Part shown: positions 1-11,517 of the stretch, piece by piece
Numbering within the stretch: position 1 is the first letter of the stretch
Layout of the letters: every line of letters starts with the position of its first letter
Assembly: GCF_000715075.1 (NCBI RefSeq)
Contig: NC_134095.1
Coordinates: forward strand, 51,326,806 to 51,390,805
Direction: 5' to 3'
Source: Nicotiana tabacum
Lineage: Eukaryota; Streptophyta; Magnoliopsida; Solanales; Solanaceae
Length of the DNA: 64,000 bases
Notes under the pieces: model-generated
The model's database searches: none
What the model saw: only the letters and a program-made list of their open reading frames with translations
What the model was told of the DNA's origin: nothing
Program-made: the position numbers and the translations under genes

Positions 1-2261
1 TGAACACATAAAAGTTTGCCCCTCGGGCAATATCTCAGAACAATACCAGCACCTCGGGCTACCTCACAATCACTCATATCAACCCCTTGGGCTACCTCTC
101 AATCACTTGTATCAGCCCCTCGGGCTCACTCTCAAGATAGCATCAGCCCCTCGAGCTCGCTCTCAGAAAAATGGGTACCCGCACTCACTATGGGTGTGCA
201 GACTAGGAGGGGCCTCTTACGTCCCAAGCGCTATATCAAGCCACCTCGTGGCATCATCACTCGGCCTCACATCACTGAAGCCACCTCGTGGCATGTAAAT
301 GTATCTCAGGCCCTCGGCCTCATATCACTCAGCATATCCTCACATATGGACCTCGGCCTCTCTTAGTCCGAAAATCATCACAAGCCCCTCGGGCATTAGT
401 AAAACAGTAGTTCTCAACCAAAACATCATTGAAATATCATTTAAGTTTCAAATCTGAGTAAAAGTGGCTGAGTTTGTAAAACAGTAGATATCAACAGGAC
501 TGAGTTCAAATAATAAGTCAAAATAGTGAGGAAATAGTGATAAAAATCATCGAAGGGTTCAAATAATTGCCACTATGGCAATCAGCCCAAATCATGATGA
601 TAACAAATAAGTTTCAGTCAAATACGCGGTAAAATCATCAATCAAGACGGAACAAGTCAATATCCCTAGTAGTAAAATACCCCACGCTCATCATCCAGCG
701 CGTGTCTCACCTCAATATAGCACTACGATGTACAATCCGGGGATTCAAACCCTTAGGATATCATTTACAATCATTACTCACCTTGAACAGGCGACATCTC
801 TAGCTCACGACCTGTTTGCCCCTCGAATCGGCCTCCACGCACGTCGAAACTATCCAAAATTAGAATGAATACATCACAATATGCTAAGGGAACAAATCCC
901 AAGCGAAAACAATCAATAACGGGCGCAAATCCCGAAATTACCAAAACCCGAGCCCCGGACCCACTTCTCGAAACTCAGAATTTTTCACGTCATTAGATTC
1001 CTCATCTCCCCACGAGTTCATACATATCAAAAGTTCTCAAATCCGACCTCAAATGGTCCTTCAAATCCCAATTCAAAAGTCCAATTTCTCAAGCCCTAGT
1101 TCTTCAATTTTAGGCTTAGTTTCCATGAATTTCTAGGTGGATTTCACAATAAAAACGAGTTTTAAGTTCAAAAATCTTACCTCCAATCGATTCCCCTTGA
1201 ATCCCTCTTTAATCTCCACCAAGAAGCTCTCAAAATGATCAACCATGGAGGAAAAATGACCTAAACTAGTGTATGGGATGAGATTATAACATTCTGCCCA
1301 GCACTGACTATTCCTTCATCGCGATCGCGGGACTTCCATCGCTATCGCGAAGCACAAACTACCAGGCCTTCAAATTTACTCTACGCGAATAGGGTGAGGT
1401 CCACGCGAACGCGATACTCAGAACTGCAACTCAACGCGAATGTGATGCACCACTCGCTCAACGCACGCGATCGCGATCCATGCTACGCGATTGCGAAGAA
1501 CAACATGACCTTCCCTCATCACAGCCCTACGCGATCGCGAAGAAGGATTTCTCTGCAACAGCTGAACTCCAAAACCTGCAATTTCCTGCTATCTTTTAAG
1601 GCACAAATGGTCCGTCCAATTGACCATCCGAAACTCACCCGAGGCCCTCGGGACCTTAACCAAACACGCCAACATACCCCATAACAGCATTCAAACTTAT
1701 TCCAATCATCAAAACACCTCAAACAACATCAAATTACCCAAAACTCATTGAATTCAAGCCTAAGTTTTCTAAAAACTTCCGAAATACACTTTCGATCAAA
1801 AACCCGGCCAAACCACGTGCGAATTACCTGAAATTTTGCACACACATCCCAAATGACATAACGAAGCTACTGCAACTCTCTGAATTCCATTCTGACCTCT
1901 ATATCAAAATCTCACCTATCAACCGGAAAACGCTGAAATCTCACTTTCGCCAATTCAAGCCTAAACCTTCCACGGACTTCCAAAATGCATTCCGATCATG
2001 CTCTCAAGTCCCAAATCACCTAACTGAGCTAGCTAAATCATAAAAATTCTGGTCCGAGCTGATATACAAATAAGTCAAATCTTGGTCAAACCTTTCAAAT
2101 TCAAAGCTTTCAACTGAGACTGTTCTTCAAATTTATTCCGATTTTCCTGAACACCAAAACCAACGATCTACATTAGTCATAATACATCACATGGGGCAAG
2201 TCATGCCCGAGAACTGACGATCAAAATGCAAAATCTCAAAACGACCGATTGGGTTGTTACA
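1..2261 (-). mobile_element. Element T, 3' LTR (partial, cut by window edge)
   Basis: This is the left LTR of a minus-strand non-autonomous Ty3/gypsy element. Its inner end reads TGTAACAACCC on the minus strand, just inside a purine tract, and the whole stretch repeats at 7125-9336. About 680 bp of the U5 side lie outside the window. It holds tandem AGCCC-CTC-GGGCT hairpins (about 40-170) and a CpG-rich block of GCGATCGC-like palindromes (about 1318-1546). On the minus strand a TATA-like TTATAAT lies near 1283-1289 and a GTAAGA splice-donor-like site at 1176-1181. Short open frames here are not conserved between the two LTR copies. Confidence 0.9.
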
Positions 2262-2275
2262 TCCTCCCCTACTTA
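2262..2275 (-). other. Polypurine tract of element T
   Basis: On the minus strand this reads as a purine run (AAGTAGGGGAGGA) directly abutting the LTR start. It is the expected primer for plus-strand DNA synthesis. The same tract precedes the 3' LTR of U at 63073-63085. Confidence 0.85.
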
Positions 2276-3480
2276 AACACACGTTCATCCTCGAACATAC
2301 CCAGAGTTGTTTTAAAAGCCAACCAATCGCTGAATAACCTTACCATGCGTATACCCGAGGGTGATCCCACGTTACCCTATGGCCCATAAGCCATAGAACC
2401 ACATTTCCACTTCTGAAACCATCGATACGATCAAAACCTCACACCTATACTCTGAATACACCCGAACTAGTTGTAGTAGCTCATGCCTGCAACCTCGGGA
2501 GCAATCCCGTGATATACCACATAACTCAAACACTCGTGGCGATAACTTCCCTTCACAGTTACTGCTCACAACAACCGAATACTGATAGAAAACCTCTTAT
2601 TCGCTAAAGTCTCATTCCAACACTGTCATATACTGTCAATGGTAGATGAAACACCCAATAAACCATAACCATTTTCTCAGATCACCCATTCTTGAAGCCA
2701 CTTCTCCGCTGACAAATACCATAGCAAATTTCCGAGCTGAACCTCGATATTATCCTTCCAAGATACTGAAATCGAATCTGTTCGTATTCATTAATGATCC
2801 CAATGATCCCCTCTAATCCAACACACCACTCTGGTGACCTGACACATCAATAGAGGCCTAAGCCACAATTAGCATAATACGCACATCAATAAGCAACGGT
2901 CCGAACATACTCAAATCATGAAAATGACTCAAATGAAGGAGCTGTACCTCAAGCTCACTAGTACCACCACAACACAAGGTTGAGAACCCGTCTCACATCA
3001 TAGAATAGAACACATGAATCTAACCCTCAAGGTCATGTCTCCATATAACCTCGCTGCAATGCACGATCCTATCCAAACACTGCTCCACATGAGACACCTC
3101 AAGTCACTATGCTCGAAATTGACAACCACACACAATTTGATGTCTGGAACCAAAGCAAATCATTACACCCACAGTAAAACAAGTAACATATACCATGCAA
3201 ACCCGATAGGACATAACCAATATGCGTTCATTGAGCAACACCCAATTGCTCTTCCCGCTCGACTCTCAATAAGAACCCCAATAGAACCGCACCATATGTG
3301 CCCATAACCAACAAATCATAACGTCTTGCAACATAGAAAGGCCACTCATAGATCTCCCCAGATCACCAACAAGCTCAATAACGATCGAATTAACCTATCC
3401 CTCAATAATACAATTCGGGGCCAACCGAGCTGACTCAAGCTAGAACACGCATCCACATTGTCCTGCCAATGAACTCATTA

Positions 3481-3985
3481 TCAAGGAAGCCTAAAGTTGC
3501 TCCTTCTACTACTATAACTCCTACCGAAGCCATACGATATGGTGCCCGCCACCAAATCAATACCGAAATCCACAACCTCGCCCGGCGACATGCCCGGCCA
3601 CAAGAAATACATCTGAAAGTCCCTCAACACCGGAACTGAATCAATGGTAGAAACCTCTGCACTGACATCCATCACGAAGGCCCAATTAAGAAAGGCATTC
3701 CTTCCCAACCGTCTGCTGGGTCTTTAAAATATAAACCACTCTACTAAAACATAATCTGAGGCACCTCACCACTCAACCCGTGGCATTTTCGGCATAGCCC
3801 ATAGTGCAATAGTCAAGACTAACCCAATACTGAGACAACCAGTCTAGATCCCCAACATCACATCTAAAATCTAACATACCAAGCAAAGAAAGATCCACTC
3901 GGGCCTCCAAATCCCAGTAGTTGCTAAACAGTGCCGATACACACGATCTATCACCACATCATAGCCTGAATATGAGAACTTCTGT
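3481..3985 (-). pseudogene. Protease to RT-linker remnant in element T
   Basis: Minus-strand translation at 3481-3708 gives a segment recognisable as the linker between aspartic protease and reverse transcriptase, with blocks VPVLRDF and VDFGIDLV that correspond to VPVVRDFPDVFP and [11 protein letters not shown] in X. Upstream (to about 3985), scattered matches to the C-terminal half of the protease can be read across frameshifts. The DxG active site and the RT catalytic motifs are absent. U has the same remnant at 61270-61830, so the fragment was already present in their common ancestor. It is not expected to make a working enzyme. Confidence 0.65.
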
Positions 3986-6433
3986 TTCCACATCCACACG
4001 GCACATGAACCACCATATCCGATCCCAATTTCGCCATCCGAATACATGCCACACCTCTAATACCCAGTCATTTCACAAGAGATACTCAAAATTTCTTTTA
4101 TGACACCAAGCAAACTCGAATATCAACAGTCGATCTAGCGTGAAATTGCCGCAATACTACCGAAGTGCCATCAACTTAATCACATTGCCGTTTTTCTGAA
4201 ACATATACTCTCGTCAAATCACATCCAATTAATAATACCAGTTCCTTAATCATCTGAGGCTACCCGGTGCCTAAGAGTTTTATGAACTTCCTTTCAGAAC
4301 TGAACTAAATAGTAACCTTACACACGCAAATCTCGATCCTCCACAACAACCCACATATACTATACCATCCTAGGATAACATGAGAACTTTATCTCCCTTC
4401 CGAGCCACAGACATCTACGTACTCAACTAGTCGAGAACTTCCCATTGGTCCCATCTAGAAGAAAAATCACTACACATCCCATGCTCTGCATGCCTCTAGA
4501 AGATATACATCTCCAAACCACGGTAAAAACCATCAAGAACTCTCTGAGTTCCCTTTGCACAAATCAGACCTGCCATGACTGAATCCTTCTAACTCGACAA
4601 AGCTAAGCAAGCCATCAAAACCTAAGAGCATTACCGCAAAAATACCTGTAAGAACTCATCACCTCGAACACACACAAGGAATTAATCTTATCCTTACCAT
4701 ACCGGTCCGGTCTACTATCAAGCTACTCCAACTATCTAAATTTCCTTCTGTTCACCTTCAACTTGATATTTCCTCTTGTTGTAGCACCACAATTCCTCAC
4801 CCCAGACTCACCACACGAGACCTAATCATAAAACCACACTGTCTGAGATCCATAAGTCGTTGAATGCTCTCTCAATCATTCTTAGAAATACCACATTCCA
4901 GAATACTTTACTCTAAAGAACTTCCTGCGAATCTGAATCCGTTACCCCTGCCTTCCTGATACTGATACATAGGATCCCACAACTAACATAGAACTATCAC
5001 AAGTCTTGACCTATTCCAATGAAAACACAGTTTCTAACCACATATACAACCTTAAGATACCCGATTGTTCCCTGTAGAATCTTGAGCACATTAGAACCAT
5101 TCTCGAGAGTCATTCACTCTTATTCAACTGCAATTTACCTGGCCTAACGAACAGAACCACCTGTGCTTCATTGGCACTCCGGCACCGCAGAATGAAATCC
5201 TCATCCCAATACAACCAAGCAACTTCCTACTCTATGCACTGAGCATTCTTTACCAACAACAACTTAAGACATCCCGTGATTCTCTTACCCTATGAAGCAT
5301 ACTATAACCTTTGCCAAAAAATTTCCTTTACTCGAACCATCCTCGGTCTCTATTTCTACGAGCCATAACTAATTCGCCCGCACACCTCAAACTGGAACCA
5401 ACATAGCACCTAACCGTACAATCAACTACTCACAGCAGACTACCCCACTTGCTCGGAGCCGTAGATCAAAATACACTCAATAACTCGTAACACTTATACT
5501 CTATTGATTCCACAATATCATAGTGAGATTAAACTCAATTCCTTTGTAAGCTTGTGTAAACACGGATCATCTAGTACACTAAATCTTCGGCAAATCTCGC
5601 ACTCATTCTCGCAACAGTTAAGCCCACTCTCTTAAGCGACCCAACATTCAAATTTCAACACTTACCTTTCACTTGCACATGAGATCTTTTACAATCACAT
5701 AAGGGTCACACCACCCCAGAACTCTCCATAGGAGATAACCCACCTGTTTTGCCTTCAATTAACATTTTTGTATACCTTCCACCGTCATAAACTGTACGCA
5801 GTCACTTAGTCTTCCTGAGTCTGAACTCATACCGCCACATAAAATTTACTTCACTCTCAACTGGAAAACATAAAAAAATCCTTCATACGACCATAATTTG
5901 GGGCTATACCTCAAATCACAATGGAATTCAAGCACCTGATAGTTCTTGTATCATCTAGCAGACCTTCTTCGTCGCTTCCAAGTCATATAGATACCTCTCA
6001 CAGTACTAACATACTCATCACATAGTTACCCAATCGTCACTCCCACTAATAGGCACAATACCGCATATAAGTTCAAAACACTTGCTCAAACAACCAACAC
6101 CTCAGTGCTTAAGCCATAGGCAAAGTTCCGACCTCAAGTCTTCCAGACTGGCCCAACATCAAACTCACAGAGATCACGTCTCGCCCCTCGATCGGGGAAT
6201 CACAAGCCATCAAGGCACATCTGATACAGAGCGCTCATGCGCGCATACAAACTCATGGAAGGAATTTCAAGAGTTGCCTTTCAAGCTAAATCATGAACGC
6301 ACGATAAGATTCCAAGAATGTGAAGTTTTCCTAAAGGTTCTGCAGCCTCTCGAGGATAAATACAGACGTCTACGTACCAATCCGTAAGACTCTACTAAAC
6401 CTGCTCATGACTCGTGAGACCTATGTAACCTAG

Positions 6434-6445
6434 GGTCTGATACCA
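6434..6445 (-). other. Primer-binding site of element T (initiator tRNA-Met type)
   Basis: The plus strand reads GGTCTGATACCA, one mismatch from GCTCTGATACCA. On the minus strand this is the TGGTATCAGA(G)C site complementary to the 3' end of plant initiator tRNA-Met. It lies three bases inside the LTR end, as in X and U. Confidence 0.85.
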
Positions 6446-6448
6446 ACT

Positions 6449-9336
6449 TGTCACGACCCAAACCTCGCTCCGGTCGTGATGGCACCTCTCGTGAAGACAA
6501 GGCCAACCAGACTATTACAGAACACCTCTTTTAAATAGTTAAACAGTTCATAAGAAGTTTAAATATGATTTAATGATATTAATTAGCGGAAGTACAACCC
6601 AACATAGCCCTAATCGGGGTGTCACAAGTCACGAGCATCTATTAGAGTGTAACTACAACTACAAGGTCTAAAAATACACGAAACAGGAATAATGAACAAA
6701 AGGGAGAAAAGTGGTGTTGCAGACGCTGGCAGTCACTTCGCTAAATTCCTATAACTCTGCCTCCGATAAGCAAAAACCCGCTACCGGGTAAATAAATACC
6801 TATCTACACACGAGATGCAGGGGGTAAAGTGAGTACTCCAACTCAGTGAGTAATAAAGGTAAATAACAACTGAGCAGTAAGAAATCACGTAAAGCAACCA
6901 ACATGCTGTATAGAAGTAGTGTAAACCCCTTTGAGAAAAAAAAATAGTGAAGCTGTGAAATCTTTAGAAATACATTAGCTCAGTTTAAACCTCTTTTGAA
7001 AAGGACTTTTTCAACAATTACGCAATGATTGCAAAATAGTTAGTGCCGATAAGCATAAAATATCCGCCCCTCGGGCACAAATACCGCAGTATAATAGGTA
7101 AAATGACAAGTAAATATGAAAGATGAACACATAAAAGTTTGCCCCTCGGGCAATATCTCAGAACAGTACTAGCCCCTCGGACTACCACACAATCACTCGT
7201 ATTAGCCCCTCGGGCTACCTCCCAATCATTCTTATCAGCCCCTCGGGCAACCTCCCAATCACTCGTATCAGCCTCTTGGGCTCACTCTCAAAACAATGGG
7301 TACATGCGCTCACTATGGGTGTGCAGACTCTGGAGGGGACCCTTACGGCCCAAGCGCTATATCAAGCCACCTCGTGGCATCATCACTCAGCACTCGACCT
7401 CACATCACTCGGCACTCGGCCTCACATCACTGAAGCCACCTCGTGGCATGTAAATGTATCTCAGGCCCTCGGCCTCATATCACTCAGCATATCCTCACAT
7501 ATGGACCTCGGCCTTGCTTAGTCCGAAAATCATCACAAGCCCCTCGGGCATTAGTAAAACAGTAGTTCTCATCCAAAACATCATTGAAATATCATTTAAG
7601 TTTCAAATCTGAGTAAAAGTGGCTGAGTTTGTAAAACAGTAGATATCAACAGGACTGAGTTCAAATAATAAGTCAAAATAGTGAGGAAATAGTGAAAAAA
7701 ATCATCGAAGGGTTCAAATAATTGCCACGAAGCCCAAATATGGCAATCAGCCCAAATCATGATGATAACAAATAAGTTTCAGTCAAATACGCGGTAAAAT
7801 CATCAATCAAGACGGAACAAGTCAATATCCCTAGTAGTAAAAGTCCCCACGCTCATCATCCAGCGCGTGTCTCACCTTAATATAGCACTACGATGTGCAA
7901 TCCGGGGTTTCAAACCCTTAGGATATCATTTACAATCATTACCCACCTCGAACCGGCGATATCTCTAGCTCACGACGCCTTTTCCCCTCGAATAGGCATC
8001 CACGCGGGTCTAATCTAACCAAAATCATAATGAATAAATCACAATATGCTAAAGGAACAAAGCCCAAGCGAAAACAATCAATAACGGGCACAAATCCTGA
8101 AATTACCAAAACCCGAGCCCCAGGGCCACTTATCGAAACTCAGAATTTTTCACATCATTAGATTCCTCATCTCCCCACGAGTTCATACATATCAAAAGTT
8201 CTCAAATCCGACCTCAAATGGTCCTTCAAATCCCAATTCAAAAGTCCAATTTCTCAAGCCCTAGTTCATCAATTTTAGGCTTATTTTTCATGAATTTCTA
8301 GGTGGATTTCACAATAAAAACGAATTTTAAGTTCAAACATCTTACCTCCAATCTATTTTCCTTGAATCCCTCTTTAATCTCCACCAAGAAGCTCTCAAAA
8401 TGATCAACCATTGAGGAAAAATGACCCAAAATCGCGGATGGGATGGGATTATAACATTCTGCCCAACACTGACTATTCCTTCATCGCGATCGCGGAACTT
8501 CCATCGCTATCACGAAGCACAATCTACCAGGCCCTCAAATTTACTCTACGCGAACGTGGTGAGGTCCACACGAACGTGATACTCAGAACTGCAACTCTAC
8601 GCGAACGCGGATAAATCCACGCGAACGCGATGCACCACTCGCTCAACTCACGCGATCGCGAAGAACAACATGACCTTCCCTCATCACAGCCCTACGCGAT
8701 CGCGAGACTACCTACGCGATCGCGAAGAAGGATTTCTCTGCAACAACTGAACTCCAAAACCTGCAATTTCCTGCTATCTCTTAAGGCACAAAATGGTCCG
8801 TCCAATTGACCATCCGAAACTCACCCGAGTCCCTCAGGACCATAACCAAACACGCCAACATACCCCATAACATCATTCAAACTTATTCTAATCATCAAAA
8901 CACCTCAAACAACATCAAATTACCCAAAATACATTGAATTCAAGCCTAAGTTTTCTAAAAACTTCCGAAATACACTGTCGATCAAAACCCGACCAAACCA
9001 CGTGCGAATGACCTAAAATTTTGTACACACATCACAAATGATATAACGAAGCTACTGCAACTCTCGGAATTCCATTCCGACCTCTGTATCAAAATCTCAC
9101 CTATCAACCGGAAAATGCCAAAATCTCACTTTCGCCAATTCAAGCCTAAACCTTCCACGGATTTCCAAAATGCATTCCGATCATGTTCCCAAGTCCCTAA
9201 TCACCTAACGGAGCTAGCCAAATCATAAAAATTCTGATCCGAGCTCATATACAAATAAGTCAAAACCTGGTCAAACCTTTCAACTTAGACTGTTCCTTCA
9301 AATTCATTCTAATTTTCCTTAACACCAAAACCAACA
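6449..9336 (-). mobile_element. Element T, 5' LTR, outer end truncated
   Basis: This LTR is collinear with 1-2261 from 7125 onward. It starts at TGTCACGACCC beside the primer-binding site. It lacks the outermost ~96 bp that the left copy has at 2166-2261, and sequence identity stops after CCAAC at about 9335, where the AT-rich array begins. Tandem hairpins lie at 7140-7560, with exact AGCCC-CTC-GGGCT at 7204-7216, GCCAC-CTC-GTGGC at 7366-7378 and AGGCC-CTC-GGCCT at 7463-7475. The CpG-rich palindrome block is at about 8482-8730. Confidence 0.9.
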
Positions 9337-10329
9337 ATTAGTTCAATTTTGGTTAATCCCTATAAAATATGCTGGAAATGCTATATAAGCCAGTATATTA
9401 TAATGGAGAAGTGGAAAATAGTGGAAACTTGGTATCTAGAATAATTTACTGGAATTAAATAATTTAATATTTTGTTTCCTGTATATTATACTGGAGGTAT
9501 ATATTGTGAAAACCATAATGTCCTGTATTTAATAATAGATGTGACTAATCCAAATTTTTTTACCCTAAATTTGTCCAATTTTGGTTATTCCCTATAAATT
9601 ATGCTAGAAATCTACTTATGAAGGGATATAAGCCAGTATATTATAATGGACAAGTTGAAAATAGTGGAAACTTGGTATCTAGAATAATTTACTGGAATTA
9701 AATAATTTAATATTTTCTTTCATGTATATTATACTGGAGGTATATATTTTTAAAACACTATGTCCCGTATTTAATACTGGACTTAAAAAAATCCAGAATT
9801 TTTACGCTATATTTGACAAATTTTGCATACTCCCTATAAAATATGCTGGAAATGCTACTTATGAAGGGATATAAGCAAGTATATTATAATGGAGAAGTTG
9901 AAACTATTTGAAAGTTGGTATCTAGAACAATTTACTGGAATTAAATAATTTAATATTTTATATCTTGTATATTATACTGGAGGTATATATAGTTAAAAAC
10001 ATAATTTCCCGTATTTAATACTGGACGTGAATAATCCAAATTTTTTACCCTAAATTCGTCCAATTTTTGTTATTCCCTATAAAATATGTTGGAAACCCTC
10101 CTTATAAAGGGATATAAGCCAGTATATTATAATGGAGAATTGGAAAATATTGAAAACTTGGTATCTAGAACAATTTACTAGAATAAAATAATTTAATATT
10201 TTGTTTCCAGTATATTACACTGGAGGTATATATTGGTAAACCATAATACCCAGTATTTAATACTGGACGTCACTAATGCAGAATTATTTATCCTAAATTC
10301 GTTCAATTTTGGTTACTCTCATTAAATTA

Positions 10330-10560
10330 TGCTGCAAATTCTACTTATGACCAATTTTGGTTACTCTCCTTAGCTATTGTTATTGCGTATGATACAAGTC
10401 ACTCTAGTATAGCTGCCAAAAAAATTTAATAATTTCGTCAGTACTTATGACCATTTGGTGCAGTCTTTTATGCATTTGTAGCCACAAATTATATTGTATG
10501 TTGGGAGTTGTGTTAAACTAATAATTACATTTTAGATAATAAATTGGATATCATCCAGTA
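10330..10560. repeat. Spacer module of the AT-rich array
   Basis: A ~220-bp segment interrupts the 243-bp units. It is recognisable by GGTGCAGTCTTTTATGCATTT and TTGGGAGTTGTGTTAAACTA. It recurs at about 22665-22870 and, more diverged, at 11035-11130. The array therefore has a higher-order pattern of short units plus a spacer. No coding signal is visible in the spacer. Confidence 0.75.
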
Positions 10561-11230
10561 TTTTATAATGGAGAAGTTGAAAATATTCAAAAGTTGGTAT
10601 CTAAAATAATTTACTGGAATTAAATAGTTTTAATATTTTGTTTCCTGTATATTACACTGGAGGTATATATTTTGAAAATATAATGTCCAGTATTTAATAC
10701 TGTACGTGAATAATCCTAAATATTATATCCTAAATTCGTCCAATTTTAGTTACTTCCCATAAAATATGCTGGAAATGGTACTTATGAAGGCATATAAGCC
10801 AGTATATTACAATGGAAAAGTTGAAAATATTGGAAAGTTGGTATCTAGAACAATTTACTGGAATTAGATAATTTAATATTTGGTTTCCTGTATATTACAC
10901 TGGAGGTATATATTTTTAAACCATAAACATTATACACATTGTTTTGTATTATATCATAAATATTTTTTTTATGACATAACATGCAAGTAAATCTAATATA
11001 GTTTACTATAATATTTCATTATTTCGTCTACATTTAATTACTTTATGAGGTGCAGTGTTTGATGCATTTTTAACCACTAAAATAATTATATTTCACATTG
11101 GGAGTTGTGTTAAAGTAATAATTACATTTACACTATTTTCATTAAATTGTGATTCATGAATCTTTATTTTTATCACTGACGTTCAATTTGCCTTCTATCT
11201 TTTCATATACAGTTTTTTAAAAAAAATTCG

Positions 11231-11239
11231 CTATATAAG
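11231..11239 (+). promoter_or_regulatory. TATA box upstream of the small ORF
   Basis: CTATATAAG lies 75-83 bp upstream of the ATG at 11314. A pyrimidine/CA start region (TTCACACAA, about 11262) would give a 5' leader of about 50 nt rich in CAA and GAAAAA, typical of plant leaders. This is inferred from sequence alone. Confidence 0.55.
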
Positions 11240-11313
11240 TAGCATATCGTTTACAGATTTATTCACACAAACTCATCTAGTTTTATTAGACAAAATAGAA
11301 AAAAGAAGGAAAA

Positions 11314-11517
11314 ATGGATGCAGCAATCAAAACCATAGTTGATCAAATGAAAGAAGATATCATCGAAGCCTTTGAGATCAAGTTTGATGAGTTCATGGAC
11401 AAGTATGAAAGGGATTTAATAAGACTCAAGGACAAGCTGGATAGGTTGGAGAGCATTGTCCGATATGGGAGTATAGATAATAGTTCGTTTGACTCTGATG
11501 ATATGGGAGATGATTAA
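11314..11517 (+). CDS. Small acidic helical protein, unknown function (67 aa)
   Basis: This is the only ORF in the window that looks like an intact, non-retroelement gene. The ATG sits in good plant context (AAAAATGG) with a TATA box at a plausible distance. The body is clearly less AT-rich than the surrounding array. Residues about 1-50 alternate hydrophobic and charged residues as an amphipathic helix or coiled coil (blocks FEIKFDEFMDKY and RLKDKLDRLESIV). The C-terminal 15 residues are acidic (DSDDMGDD). There is no signal peptide, membrane segment, cysteine or known catalytic motif. An AT-rich stretch follows the stop, with several AATATAA-like possible polyadenylation signals. I do not recognise the family. 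It could be an accessory protein of an unrecognised transposon whose repeats form the surrounding array, a captured gene fragment, or a chance ORF. Confidence 0.55.
   Translation: MDAAIKTIVDQMKEDIIEAFEIKFDEFMDKYERDLIRLKDKLDRLESIVRYGSIDNSSFDSDDMGDD

Larger units (their letters stand above)
2262..6448 (-). mobile_element. Element T, interior of non-autonomous Ty3/gypsy element
   Basis: The 4.2-kb interior lies between the PPT and the primer-binding site. It aligns in reverse along its length with the interior of U (58846-63085), so it is a family-level structure and not one random decay product. No gag, reverse transcriptase core, RNase H or integrase is readable. The only pol trace is a protease to RT-linker remnant at 3481-3985. 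The end next to the 5' LTR (about 5400-6430) is a leader shared with U and with X (14897-15940). The interior also has a PPT-proximal inverted repeat at 2282-2296. It is inferred to move in trans using proteins of relatives such as X or Y. Confidence 0.8.

Noticed and set aside
16..366. 116-codon frame with Pro/Arg/Ala/Ser repeats in the T LTR
   Set aside because: It is a translation of tandem CCCCTCGGGCT hairpins. The second LTR copy does not keep the frame.
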